Notes: a model not told the origin generated them from the letters alone. A stretch of DNA of 64,000 bases from Eublepharis macularius (GCF_028583425.1 NC_072791.1:15147868-15211867); one strand, 5' to 3'. Counted from the stretch's first letter, positions 41,925 through 52,318 are shown. Translations and numbers: made by a program.

Positions 41925-42875
41925 TCTGTTCATTTTCCACTCCAGCATTATACCACTATAATTCCTGAAACTTGCATACATTATAAAACCAAGACAGTAT
42001 GAAGTTTACCACAGAGAATCTAGCTGGACAGAAGTGTTGTATGGCCACCCTTCAGAAATATCAGATGGAAACCGGGTGTTATATATGTTTAGAACATCTG
42101 CCTTGATCTTAAAAGTTCACATATCTTCGTTTTCACATTTTTTTAATTTACATTCTGCCCCCCAAAATCATATATTGCAGAGGTTTTTCCTGAAATGGTT
42201 GGGTGGAAATTTACTGCTAATTCATACAGTTATTAAAGTTCTAAGTTCCTGTCTGAAACATTAATTGAACACCGAAGGGCCAAGGAAGAGGGGAAAGGCT
42301 TTCTCCTAATGTTGTCTCTTAGCCCTGGGTTTCAGAGATTTACTCCTTTTTTAATAATTTTATGGGAAGTTAAAACAAAATACATACTAGAAAGGGAAGA
42401 TCTGTTTTGATGATTCATTGCTTCCAGTACTTTGGGTGGCTCTCGAAGGGGATTGAATCTCCTTGGTACTGATTTTCTGTATGCCTGGTGGTTTTTGGCA
42501 CTGGGAATTATTAAAAAATGTGGCTCCCCCACCTGTAGTCTGAAGTGGTACAATCCAGATAGGACCTCTACTGTATATTTTCTAATGTGTACATCAACTT
42601 TTAACAGGTGGCCGACAGATTCATCTGACTCATGCAGAGGACTTTCCTTGAGCTGCACCATTCAGGCTGTATGTAGCCTGGCCAAAAAGCCATGTTTGAA
42701 TGCTCCTTCATGGAAAACAAACTCCCTGCTTGAAGAAAACCAGCTTACTAAAGCCAGGGGTACTGGGCTAGCTTTCTCCCTGATAAGCTCGTTTTTAAAT
42801 GTACAGGGGATTTATTTATTTTTACTGCATAGCAGTGAAGAATGTAATCCCCCATTGTCAGTGTAAAATGGTACA
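41925..42875. other. Unannotated non-coding DNA
   Basis: The 144-codon frame at 42432-42866 and its antisense partner show no domain; not called. No named repeat is seen. Confidence 0.35.
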
Positions 42876-42882
42876 GTATAGG

Positions 42883-43272
42883 CAGGGCTCATTTCGAGGG
42901 GGAATGCGCAGGAATGCAGTTCTGGCAGTTCCCCAAAGGTCACGTCAGGTGGCCCTGCCCACCTGACTCTCGGCCATTTTGGGCCCGTTTTGTCCTGGAT
43001 TGGGGCCAAAACAGCCCAGATCGGGCCTCTGACAGGTGGTGGATCACTCTCCTGTTCAGCTGCGGCCGGATCCTGACCATTTTGAGCCCAATTTCGGCCC
43101 TGAATGGCCAGGATTGGGTCCAAAGCAGCCAGGATAGGTGATGTCAGGGGGTGTGGCATATGCAAATCAGTTATGCTAATGACAAATTTCTGGTGATGTC
43201 AAGGGGTGTGGCATATGCAAATCAGTTATGCTAATTAGTTCCTCCAGCTCTTTTTCTACAAAATGACCCCTG
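42883..43272 (+). mobile_element. hAT MITE, family B, shortened
   Basis: A 390-bp copy runs CAGGGCTCATTTCGAGGGGG ... CTACAAAATGACCCCTG. AGTATAGG is exactly duplicated at 42875-42882 and 43273-43280. Compared with 37506-37952 it lacks part of the GGGCC-rich middle, probably by deletion between the repeated GGGCC blocks. Confidence 0.92.
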
Positions 43273-43280
43273 AGTATAGG

Positions 43281-44336
43281 AAATATCTTGTGATTCTGCT
43301 TCAGGCATAGATTGAAGATTGAAGAAATAGTTTTTCATAAGAATTGCTGGCAGCAACTTGATACTACCGATTTTACACCCCTGGTGTCCAAAAATAAAAC
43401 AAAGTCTCTGTTTAGTATTAAAAAGAGAAACTGGAAGCCAGCCGTACAAAGGCCTTTAAAAAACTGTCATTTTTTTTCTTTCCAGGAGGCTTCCTGGTTC
43501 ATAACAGTGTGTTGCTAGGACTGTTTTTTAGTTTATATGGAAAACATAGAAGAGAAAAAAAAAGTTGCAGCGTTCTTGGTTGGATCATAAATAAATAATC
43601 TGGGACTCCATATGGAGAAGGGAGATTTCACAATAGAAATTACTGCACTTGCTTTACAACACCTTTAGAAAAAATGAGGTAGTGCATATAATATTTTAAA
43701 AGTTTCTAGCATTAAAATATGACATTATTATCTTTCTAATTTGTTCATTGTTGGGGTTTGGAATATTACTAGTTGTTTGACATAACATTGACTTGCCATT
43801 TCTTAAAAAGTTTTTGCTTGAAAGATGAGTTACTAATTACACACTTTTTACTAACGTATTACAATTTATTGAACAGTTCGTTGCTGATTATTAACTTGGT
43901 GGTGGTAAAGAGTGCTGTCAAGTCACAGCTGACTTATGGCAACCCCTAGTGGGGTTTTCATGAGTTCCATGGGTTAGCTGTAAATCATATTTAAAAAGTG
44001 GCCCAAAGTTCGGTTGTGTTATGCTTGGCAGATAGTTATTTTTAAAGCCTTATGTAGGAGCAGATCAGTAGAGACTAGGGGGTACATTTCTCCAGGAAGT
44101 GTTAAGGGATTTAAGTATAAAATACTTAATCACAAAGTGCTGTGAGCTGGGCACCTACCACAATAGAGAGTGATGCAAATTTATTGCTTTTTTGTGTGCT
44201 TGGTGAAGGTCAGATTTGTTTTGGCTTTGTTTCCTTTTGATTTAAGAAAACCTCCCAAGTTCCTTTCTTTTTCTTTTCTTAAAAAAAAAGTTTTCCTGGC
44301 CAACAGAACAGTTATTGCCAGTGACGTACTTGAACA
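43281..44336. other. Mostly unique AT-rich DNA with one SINE-tail fragment
   Basis: 43905-43985 is an antisense fragment of the tail shared by the 5S-SINEs (GTCAAGTCACAGCTGACTTA, TGGCAACCCC). 43540-43890 is AT-rich with no repeat that I recognise; a search for conservation is the obvious test for an intronic enhancer. Confidence 0.35.
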
Positions 44337-44423
44337 GTGCAATCCTAAACAGAGTTACTCCAGTGTAAGCCTATTGAAACCAATGGTCTTAGACTGGAGT
44401 AACTTTGCTTAGGATTGCACTGG
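44337..44423. repeat. Short palindromic MITE (CAATCCTAAACAGAGTTA type)
   Basis: CAGTGCAATCCTAAACAGAG and GCTTAGGATTGCACTG are the two ends, with TTACTCCAGTGTAAGCC against GGTCTTAGACTGGAGTAA inside. It is an almost perfect 87-bp palindrome about 700 bp upstream of the coding exon. Confidence 0.75.
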
Positions 44424-45126
44424 AAATCGCACACACATTTGAAAGGCGCAGTCTGTGTGTGTGTGATTGATGAGGCTCTTTCCAGAAGAAATAGGATTTC
44501 AGGGCTGAGAAATAAACGGTCAAGAATGGTATTTGCGGGAGTTGGGGGATGCGCCGTGGTCTCCAAGATACAGATAGTGCAAGAACTATGGGTCTCCTTA
44601 CTCCAGCCAACATTACTTTCTTTGTTACACTTTAATTGTTTAATCTTCTGTGGGTTCTGCTTCTTTGGTCTCCAACTTGCTACAATAATTGCTGAGCAAG
44701 AAAAGAAGTCCATAAAGCCAAAGATTTAATGAAGATGCGAGGAAAGGAAAGAGATACTCCCCGAGGAGGATAGGAACATATTGGTTGAAAGTTATCTGCA
44801 CCAAGGCTCTGTCAAAGTTGACTTTGGGATCTTTCTGCCTCTCTTCCAATCTGCATCTCAGATCTTTGGATTCAGTTCTGTTGCCTGTTTTATGGCAGTG
44901 AGTTTTCCAGAGCTGAAAGTTAGCCTGCTAGAGAGAGCGTGACTGCAGGACCCACAAAGAAACATAGTTTGTGATCCAGATAATCTAAGAAAACACTGTT
45001 CTTGGAAGCCGGAAGGACGTGTCTTGCTCTTTTTTAAGCTACGGAGCTTTTTTCACCAGCGTCTGTTTTGAATGTGAAATCCAGTCTGCTAAGATTTCCC
45101 CCCTGTCTTTTTTAACCCCTTTCCAG

Positions 45127-45250
45127 TTTGGTGATTGAAATGAGCTTGCAGACACCCTAGGGACTAGCAACATGGCATCTCCGGAAATACCTCCTGCCAA
45201 TGAAGAGGAGCTTTCCACTGACATTGACGATCTCCATTATTCCCTGCAAG
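45127..45250 (+). CDS. First coding exon of an unidentified host gene (CDS from 45172)
   Basis: A strong acceptor (CCCCCCTGTCTTTTTTAACC then CCTTTCCAG, AG at 45125-45126) is followed by 45 bases of 5' UTR and ATG at 45172 (AGCAACATGG: A at -3, G at +4, a good Kozak context). The frame runs 26 codons plus one base and stops at the donor CAAG|GTAAGG (GT at 45251), leaving phase 1. The peptide begins MASPEIPP, continues with an acidic NEEEL and ends DIDDLHYSLQ. There is no signal peptide or membrane segment, so a cytosolic or nuclear protein is likely. I do not recognise it. It is too short to appear as a long open frame and was found from its splice signals. The CpG island at 18.8-19.8 kb is the candidate promoter; later exons must lie beyond 64000 or escape recognition. 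Confidence 0.75.
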
Positions 45251-45334
45251 GTAAGGTTGATGCACCAGCTTAACCAATGTTGTAATTTGCAGAGCACAAA
45301 AATAAGCCTCTATAATGCCTTCTGTTTACAGCAG

Positions 45335-45720
45335 GATTTGAGTCCAGTGGCACCTTAGGGACCAACAAGGTTTTTACAATCTAAGCTTTCGAGAGTCAGA
45401 GCTCCCATCTTCAGACAATGCCTTCAGTGTCTTGAGAAGCTTAAGAGTCCAGTAGCACCGTTAAGACTAACCAACCTTACTGTAGTATAAGCTCCTGCAT
45501 CTGACAAAGAGAACTGTGGTTCTTGAAAGCTTATGCTACGGTAAAGTTTGTTCGTCTTAAAGGTGCTACTAGACTCTTTACTATTTTGCTACTACAGACT
45601 AACACGGCTAACTCCTCTGGATCCTTGAGAAGCTTACACTCTCAAAAGCTGACACTCCGAAAATCTTGTTGGTCTCTAAGGTGCCACCGGACTCATATCT
45701 ACTGCAGGCCTACACCGCTG
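45335..45720. repeat. Cluster of PLE-terminal repeats, partly inverted
   Basis: 45340-45425 is antisense (AGTCCAGTGGCACCTTAGGG, 'AAGCTTTCGAGAGTCAGAGC', CATCTTCAG). 45440-45620 is a head-to-head pair (TAGCACCGTTAAGACTAACC against GTTCGTCTTAAAGGTGCTAC) ending CTACAGACTAACACGGCTAA. 45625-45720 is a sense remnant. It starts only about 90 bp after the splice donor. Confidence 0.7.
45497..45536 (+). ncRNA. Hammerhead-ribozyme-like motif, G8 changed
   Basis: GCAT (45497-45500) pairs with ATGC (45533-45536) as stem I. The core is CTGACAA (45501-45507). Stem II is GAGAAC (45509-45514) with GTTCTT (45519-45524) around TGTG: five Watson-Crick pairs plus one G-U. GAAA is at 45525-45528 and the AGCT palindrome at 45528-45531, then T as the candidate cleavage-site base. 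The core has A where a hammerhead needs G8, so this copy is probably dead. It is in sense orientation within the putative host intron. Confidence 0.5.
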
Positions 45721-45959
45721 CCCACCTAGCTTTCTATTTAATGACTCTCATGGATTGTTCACAACAGGGACAAGTTTTCTTTCTGGAAAGCCACTGGACT
45801 TTGTATCTCATTGAAACAGGTTGGAATCTAGAGCTGCAGTGCTAGCATGAGGGGCTGCGAGTCGGGACGCCTCCAGTTCAAAATCTCCTCTTGTCCACAA
45901 ACTTACAGGGTGGCCTTTGGGAAGCTGCGATTCTCTTCATCTCAGCTCTCTGTTTTCTC

Positions 45960-46165
45960 TAATAGATCCAGGTTCTCTGAAAAAAAGTTACAGGAAGGCA
46001 GATTTCATTGGAACATTAGGAGACACTTCCTGACGGTGCAACCGATTATCCCAGGAAGCAGAGGCTGGAGAGTCAGCAACGCTCTAGTTTTGGTTTTCCT
46101 GTTGAAAGCAGTGACTTGGACAAGGTGGCTTATATTTCCCCTTCCAGCTCTGTGATTTTATGCAA
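45960..46165 (+). repeat. Decayed CR1-like 3' region
   Basis: 'AACATTAGGAGACACTTCCT', GACGGTGCAACCGATTATCC, 'GTTGAAAGCAGTGACTTGGA' and a final CCTTCCAGCTCTGTGATTTTA follow the CR1 tail layout of 22645-23113 at much lower identity. Confidence 0.5.
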
Positions 46166-46224
46166 GAACTCAGCCGGAACTTGCTGTTCTGGTTATTTGA
46201 CCATCCAAAAGTAGACATGCTTTC

Positions 46225-46405
46225 ACTGCTATTGTGGTGTTGGGGTTGGAGGGTTGGACTAGGATCTGGAGATCATGGCAGTTTGCTGGGTCATCGGGCC
46301 TACTTCACAGGGTTGTTGTGAGGATAAAATGGAGGGGGAGAGGAGAAAGATGTAAGCTGTTTTCTCCAGAAAGCCAGGTTATAATGAAGTAAATAAATAC
46401 ATTTT
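46225..46405 (+). repeat. Squam-type SINE, internally deleted
   Basis: GGGTTGGACTAGGATCTGGA, 'GGGCCTACTTCACAGGGTTG', TTGTGAGGATAAAATGGAGG, 'GGTTATAATGAAGTAAATAA'. Confidence 0.65.
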
Positions 46406-46479
46406 CAGTATAACCACTCCTCAAAATGCGATAACCACTCCTCAGAGTCACCTTTGATGCTCATGGCTCCTAAAATTAA

Positions 46480-46740
46480 TACATAATAATAATAATAATA
46501 GATTTATATACTGCCCTTCAGCATGACTTAACATCCTCTCAGAGCAGTTTACAAAGTATGTTATCATTATCCCCACAACAACAAACACCCTGTGAGGTGG
46601 GTGGGTCTGAGAGAGCTCTGAGAGAGCTGTGACTGACCCAAGGTCACCCAGCTGGCTTCAAGCGGAGGAGTGGGGAATCAAACCCGGCTCTCTAGATTAG
46701 AGTCCTGCCGCTCTTAACCACTACACCAAACTGGCTGCCA
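46480..46740 (-). repeat. Sauria-type SINE
   Basis: (AAT)n tail, GATTTATATACTGCCCTTCA, CTCAGAGCAGTTTACAAAG, 'GTGGGGAATCAAACCCGGCT', 'CACTACACCAAACTGGCTGC'. Full-length antisense. Confidence 0.88.
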
Positions 46741-46744
46741 GAGC

Positions 46745-47250
46745 TATTCAGTGGTAGAACTTGTACAGACTTGACCTTTCAGAGGATCAGAGTTGCTTAT
46801 GGTTTCCTCGTGTTTTTCTTCCTGTTGTTGAAATAAGCCATTGTCAAGGTAATGCCCCTGTTTGGACAGCATCATGACTTGAGCTGCTGGCCGCTGTTGC
46901 TGCAAACTGAAATGCGCTCTTGCCGCCCCCCTCACACTCCATTACCTGTTCTGAGTGAAATGCCCTAGGTAGTATTTTTTGCAAGGGGGTGAACTGCTTG
47001 GTCTGGCTAAAGGAAGTGCATTGGAATGTTTTACGTGCCCAGAACCACCCCCAAACTAGTCTATGTAGACCTGATCAAATGCAAAACAGAGCCTTGGAAG
47101 CTGTGCATTTCAGATTGTTTTCTTGGAAAACAACCTTTGCAACCGAAAGTACCTCATTAAAGAGGTACATCCTATTCTGTGGGGCTGAAGCAACAGTTCT
47201 TCCTGTTGGGCCCCAGGGAGCCCCAGGCTGGCTGCTGGTCAGCAATTCCT
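46745..47250. other. Unannotated non-coding DNA
   Basis: No gene or named repeat recognised. Confidence 0.35.
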
Positions 47251-47251
47251 A

Positions 47252-47288
47252 ATTTATTGTGCCGCCCGCTGAGAAGGGAATTGCAGGC
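47252..47288 (+). repeat. Left target-site duplication of the L1 insertion
   Basis: 37 bp beginning ATTTATTGTGCCGCCCGCTG and ending TTGCAGGC. The right copy (47746-47782) differs at three positions: G/A, C/T and T/G. Confidence 0.9.
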
Positions 47289-47745
47289 TGTTCTTTTTTT
47301 TAATGTATTAATTTTCTTTATTTAAATGGTAAACAGTAAACATAAAAGGAATAAACAACAAACCTAAAAGATAAAAAACATAACATTCTAATGACACACT
47401 AACAATACATATAGACATGCAATAACAAACTAGACAAATAACTAATACTAATAAGGGAAAATACAGTTTAAAAAGAGAGGGGAACGGAAAAGACTAAAAC
47501 TACAAATTGAGTTCTGATTTTCTCCGCAACAAATATATATTGTTTTCAACATCTCACTTATTCTGTGTTAAACATATGAGCCCTCTTTTTTCGATTGTTC
47601 ATATTTCTTAATCCCTAAATCCAGATATCATCATTATTAGCTATTTCATGTAAAAAGTCTATAAACGGTTTCCATTCAGTCACAAATGTAGCTAAGGTCT
47701 TTTCTCTAGTCAGTGAAGTAAGTTTTGCCATTGACGCAAACTCTG
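47289..47745 (-). mobile_element. Complete 5'-truncated L1 insertion with long target duplication
   Basis: On the minus strand the 5' end (47745 downward) encodes the C-terminus of L1 ORF2: FASMAKLTSLTREKTLATF, then a WKPFIDFLHE-like stretch ending NDDIWI and a stop near 47617. An AT-rich 3' UTR follows and finishes in the poly(A) (read as TTCTTTTTTTTAA at 47291-47303). The flanks 47252-47288 and 47746-47782 are direct repeats of 37 bp with 34 identities. This marks target-primed reverse transcription of an L1 truncated at its 5' end. Confidence 0.9.
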
Positions 47746-47782
47746 ATTTATTGTGCCACCTGCTGAGAAGGGAATGGCAGGC
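47746..47782 (+). repeat. Right target-site duplication of the L1 insertion
   Basis: 37 bp beginning ATTTATTGTGCCACCTGCTG and ending TGGCAGGC. It pairs with 47252-47288; 34 of 37 positions agree. Confidence 0.9.
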
Positions 47783-48120
47783 CAAATCTGTCTCTGGGCT
47801 AAAACCTGATGTTCCTTAGGGAATCATGGGATAAAAAGGAACCAACCGACGCCGGCTTCCTACTATATAAACCCCTGTGTGTGTGAATGTATGACTTTGT
47901 CCTAGGCCTGGCCTACATGCGTGGCAGGATAAGGTGGCTAAATGAGGTACCGCTTTGGATTGCAGGCATGTTTTGTGGGGGGTGTGTGTTAATTTTTTTA
48001 ATGGTTCCATATAAAAAAGACTCCTTGTGAGAAAAACAGCTGGAAGAACATTTCTGCCCAAAGCAAAGTGCTCATTTTGAACGGCTTGGTGTCTGAAGGG
48101 GGGGAGCATTCAGAAAATGG
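47783..48120. other. Unannotated non-coding DNA
   Basis: Between the L1 insertion and a Sauria SINE. No gene or named repeat is recognised. Confidence 0.35.
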
Positions 48121-48121
48121 C

Positions 48122-48620
48122 ATCTGAGAGCCAGTTTGGTGTAGTGGTTAAGAGCAGCCGGGCTCTAATCTGGAGAACCGGGTTCGATTCCCCACTCCTC
48201 CACTTGAAGCCAGCTGGGTGACCTTGGGTAAGTCACTGCTCTCTCAGAGCGGGACCACAAGTGACGCCTGACACAGGTTGGACACTAGTCAGCACCCCTC
48301 AAGTTTTGATGGGGAATGTAGGCATCTTGGTCTTGCAGCTTGACTCTCCGACTGCTGTCCAGTGGACTTTTCAACTGTCACTTGTCCAACATTCCGCCAA
48401 GCTGCCTACATTTTCCGCCAAAACTTGAGGGAAGCTGACAAGTGTCCAACCTGTGTCAGGCGTCACTTGTGGTCCCGCTCTCAGAGCTCTCAGCCCCACC
48501 CATCTTAAAGGGTGATTGTTGTGGGGATAATAATAATAATACACTTTGGAAACTGTTCTGAGTGGGTGTTAAGTCATCCTCAAGGGCGGTATATAAATCA
48601 AATGTTGTTGTTGTTATTTT
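48122..48620 (+). repeat. Sauria-type SINE interrupted by an inverted-repeat transposon
   Basis: 48122-48249 (CTGAGAGCCAGTTTGGTGTA, CGGGTTCGATTCCCCACTCC, GTCACTGCTCTCTCAGAG) and 48487-48620 (CTCTCAGCCCCACCCATCTT, GGTATATAAATCAAATGTTG) are one SINE. The 228-bp element at 48250-48477 plus a 9-bp duplication separates them. Confidence 0.88.
48250..48477. mobile_element. MITE with 9-bp target duplication (MULE-like or hAT-like)
   Basis: CGGGACCACAAGTGACGCCT is mirrored by AGGCGTCACTTGTGGTCCCG; the arms extend to CAGGTTGGACAC / GTGTCCAACCTG and further inside (TCAAGTTTTG / AAAACTTGA). CTCTCAGAG flanks both sides (48241-48249 and 48478-48486). Nine bases suits Mutator-like transposases; if the terminal C/G is not part of the element the duplication could be read as longer. 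There is no coding sequence. Confidence 0.8.
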
Positions 48621-48984
48621 TATCATCTCTCCCCTACCCGCAGTCCAAAGTGGTACAGCCCATTTGAGATTTTGATACTTTGTTTTGTGGCCTGTGTGAA
48701 TCAGGCCTCCTCCTCAGTCAGGCTGCTGGCCCTGTTAGCTCAATATCGCCCCCTATGCCTGGCAGCAGCTCTGCAGAGACTCAAGTAGGGGCTTTCCCAG
48801 CACTGCTTTTTCAGAGTCTTGAGCAGGAGCAGTTGAAGGCCAGATCCTTGAGGTGCTGCCTTCAAAGTACCTGCATTGCTAGTGAGATACACCCACCCCA
48901 TACGCCTGCCCTGTATATGAAAATACGAAGCTGCCTTATACTGTGATATGATTAGTCCATGTAGTTTAGTAGTGGCTCCAAACT
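48621..48984. other. Unannotated non-coding DNA
   Basis: 48916-48975 resembles the 3' end of the 12474-family SINE in antisense (ATGAAAATACGAAGCTGCCT). Otherwise nothing is recognised. Confidence 0.35.
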
Positions 48985-49445
48985 TCTTGGCATGTGGTAC
49001 TGCCTACCTGCAAATTCTGTCTGCCCTGTTGCCCAGCGGGAGGGGAGAGACCTGCCATTACCTCATGCCGGCAGCATTTCTTTGTGCGCATGCACTCCAG
49101 CACCTGCGCAACGACATCACTCCCGGAAGTGAGATTGTCGTGCCACCCACAGGAGCGCTCCCACATTCTGTGCGGGGGCCAATTTGGGGCCAAAATCAAC
49201 CCCAAATGAAGCACGGGAGTGCTCCTGTGGCCGGTGCGACGATGTCACTTCCAGGAGTGACATCATCACACCCTTTAGGAGTGCATGCGCCGAGCAGGCT
49301 CCTGGGGTGCCTGCTGGTGGCGAGTGACCTTCCAGGGTCTTGTCGCCTCCTGGTGATTGCTGGCAGATCGGCGGGCAAGCGTGCAAACCCCCAGGAGATT
49401 ACCCATCAGTGGTGGGCACCTGGGAACCCCATGTTAGCCCCTTCT
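48985..49445. repeat. Repeat with inverted GTGACATCA/TGATGTCAC arms
   Basis: CAACGACATCACTCCCGGAAG and GACGATGTCACTTCCAGGAG are inverted, as are AGGAGCGCTCCCACATTCTG and a CGGGAGTGCTCCTGTGG block. This interior layout matches the GGTTGCCAG-ended family at 37035-37408 and 58512-58941. Four overlapping open frames are by-products of the palindromic composition. Confidence 0.5.
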
Positions 49446-50410
49446 ACTGATAGCTAATCCATGTGGACTAGAAGCAATAAGGCCTCAAGATTGCCCCCTG
49501 TCCCTCTCCCACTGGAGAAGGCTTGTGGGCTGTTGCTTGGATTCAGTGCACTGATCATACCAAAATTGTGAAATCTGGGGGTGCCCCCAGTACGGCTTGC
49601 GCTTTTCTGGGAGTGAGCATCCCTGTTACCACTGAGTGGCTGTCCCAGGTATGTGCCGTCTCTAGCAGGGGCATCAGTTAAGCTTTCTGCTCACCTTTGC
49701 ACACAATTGATTTGTGTAATGTGCCTAAAGCATTAGCCTGCTTGTGATGGCGGAACTAGATCCCTGCAACCAGCAGATTTATGGAAGGGATCGTCCCTGG
49801 TTCCAAAGGGCTGTGCATTGCGCCATGAAATTTCGGGGGTGAGTGGTGGCCGTTTGACATTCCGCTGTGTGGCTGTCCCAGTTATGTGTGGTCTGTAGCA
49901 TGGTCATCGGTTAAGCTTTCTGTACACCTTTGCACACAACGGAATTGTGTAAAGTGCCTAAAGCTTTCGCCTGCTTATGAATCCCTGCAACTGGCAGATC
50001 TAAAAAATGGTCACACAAAAGTGGCAAGTGTCTAAGTATTTCCCCTACTCTCTCTTTGGGACTCATTTTGGAAAAAATCCTGAGAAAAATATGTGGGTTA
50101 AGCTGTGAATTTTCTACCCCATGGGGATTCTCGTAGAGTATATGTGTTATTTATTCATGATTTATTATAAATTTGGAGCTGGCGGAGTTTGATGCTGTTT
50201 GTTTTAAGTGGGACATGACAGAGCTGTATAAGGGGGGCACAATATAGATGTATATAATTATGAATGGGTTGGAGAAAGTGGACACAGAGAGAACTTTTCT
50301 CCCTGTTCCATAATACCAGAATTTGGGGCACCGAGTGAAGTTGATGGACAATATATTCAGGGAGGTATTTTCTTTACTTAACAAGTAATTAAATTGAGGG
50401 ATCCATTTCC
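49446..50410. other. Unannotated DNA with an internal local duplication
   Basis: 49620-49790 and 49855-50010 share GTGGCTGTCCCAG(G/T)TATGTG, GTTAAGCTTTCTG, CACCTTTGCACACAA and GTGTAA(T/A)GTGCCTAAAGC. This is a roughly 235-bp-period tandem duplication of unknown sequence, possibly a degenerate repeat. Confidence 0.5.
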
Positions 50411-50414
50411 AGTG

Positions 50415-51165
50415 GTATATAGCGTGTGTGTTATTTGTTGACAAGTCGACTCTGACCTATGACAACCCTATGAAGGAAAGACCTTGAAAACATCCTATCA
50501 TTAACAGACTTGCTCAGATCCTGCAAACTGGAAGACATGGCTTCATTTATTGAGTCGAGCCATCTCGTTTTAGGCCTTCCTCTTTTCTTACTGCCTTCCA
50601 ATTTTCCTAGCATTATTGACTTTTCCAGAGAATCGTGTTTTCTCATGATGTGACCAAAATACAATAGCCTCAGTTTTGTCATTTTAGGTTCTAGGGAAAA
50701 TTCAGATTTGATATGATCTAGTACCCACTTATTTGTCTTTTTAGTCATCCATGGTATCCGCAAAACTCTCCTCCAGCACCACGTTTCAAATGAATCCATT
50801 TTCTTCCTGTCAGCTTTCTTCACCGTCCAACTTTTACATCCATACATGGCAATGGGGAATACCATAGTTTGGATTATCTTGATCTTGGTCCCCAGAGAGA
50901 CATCTTTATCTTTAAGGATCTTTTCTCATCCCCTCACAGCTCCATTTCCAAGTTTCAATCTTCTTCTGATTTCTTGGTTGCAGTTTGGTTGACGATTGAG
51001 CCAAGGAATAGAAAATCATACATTTCAATTTCCTCATTGTCAACTTTAAAATTGTGTAGTTCCTCAATAGTCATTACTTTTGTCTTCTAGATGTTCAGCT
51101 GTAATCCTGCTTTGGTGCTTTCTCCTTTAACCTTCTTCAGTAGTTTCGCTATTTTCTGTCAGTAA
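50415..51165 (-). mobile_element. BovB (RTE) LINE 3' fragment, longest copy
   Basis: The minus-strand frame at 50431-50865 (144 codons) gives MYGCKSWTVKKADRKKMDSF, 'ETWCWRRVLRIPWMTKKTNK', 'LLYFGHIMRKHDSLEKSIML', 'KKRGRPKTRWLDSINEAMSS' and 'NDRMFSRSFLHRVVIGQSRL'. Upstream (50870-51165) is more RT-distal sequence with frame breaks. The RGRPKTRWLD and HRV signatures match the C-terminus of BovB ORF2. Confidence 0.85.
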
Positions 51166-51770
51166 CGTGGTGGATTAATGGCTTCAAAAGGGGTTAGATT
51201 CACGGAGAGATCCATCAGTGGCTACCAGGGAGCCTCCATACAGAGTGGCTGCAAACGTCTGAATGCCAGCTTTCATGTTCTCCTGAAACCAAACTGCACT
51301 TCAACTTTAGAAAGATCTCTTTGGTCCCCGGGGTTGTTTGCTACGGTGGGATACCATCACCAAGATTTTTTTTCTTAGAAAGGAAACTTGCCCCAGGCAT
51401 GGCTGTTTTGCCAACACCTCTGCCACTCCCTCCTCCTTCAATAGGTGCCAGCAGTGGGGAAACAGACAGGTAACAAATTCCACTGTGATTCATGGCTTGT
51501 TTCTAAATACTTCCAGCTGCTATGCAACAGGCTTAAGCAATGAGAAAGGTCTAGCCAAGACGCATTCCTTTGCCTCGTTGTCACGAGGTGCTGAACCCAT
51601 ATCTGGGTGGTACCGCTGCAGGTGTGTTCACGTTACTGAATGCTCCTCTGTACCCAAAAGGGAAAAACAATCCCTGCACATAGAAAACTAGGTGTCAAGG
51701 AGAAAGCTAGAAGGGAATCCCTTTTCTCATTGTAGGCTCATGCAGTTTGCCTTTGAACTTCCACTCGGTT
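51166..51770. other. Unannotated non-coding DNA
   Basis: The 117-codon frame at 51338-51691 has no recognisable domain or splice context. No named repeat is seen. Confidence 0.35.
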
Positions 51771-51774
51771 CTTC

Positions 51775-52318
51775 TCTGCTGTAGCTTAGTGGTTAAGTGA
51801 TTGGGTTGTGAATCAGCATTCTGCTGGTTTGACTCCCGCTACTGCCACTAGCTCAGTTGGTGGTCTTGGGTAAGCTACTCCTCTCAGTCCAGCTCCCTGG
51901 CTGTATTGTAGGGATAATAATGATGATGATGATGATGATGATGGTGGTGATAATGATGATAATAATGATAATGGTAACAACAACAACAACATTCTATTTA
52001 TATACCACCGTTCAGGATGACTCACTCAGAGCAGTTTACAAAGTGTGTTGCTATTATCCTTAAGACAATCATCCTGTGAAGTGAGTGGGACTGAGAGAGC
52101 TCTGAGAGAGCTGCGACTTTCCCAAGGTCACCCAGCTGGCTACAAGCAGAGGAGTGGGGAATCAAACCTGGCTCTCCAGATTAGAGTCCCACACTCTTAA
52201 CCACTACACCAAACTGGCTCTCTAATAATACTGACTTTGTTTACCACTCTGAGTGGGGCACTAATCTATCTCGATGAGCGGTATATAAGTGCAGTTGTGG
52301 TTGTTGTTATTTTAAATT
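51775..52318 (+). repeat. SINE variant split by an antisense Sauria SINE
   Basis: Outer SINE: 51775-51915 (GTAGCTTAGTGGTTAAGTGA, 'TCAGCATTCTGCTGGTTTGA') resuming at 52222-52318 (TAATACTGACTTTGTTTACC, 'GGGGCACTAATCTATCTCGA', 'GTATATAAGTGCAGTTG'). Inner SINE, antisense, 51976-52221 (AACAACATTCTATTTATATA, 'GGGGAATCAAACCTGGCTCT', 'AACTGGCTCTC'). A (GAT)n microsatellite sits at the left junction, 51915-51972. Confidence 0.82.
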
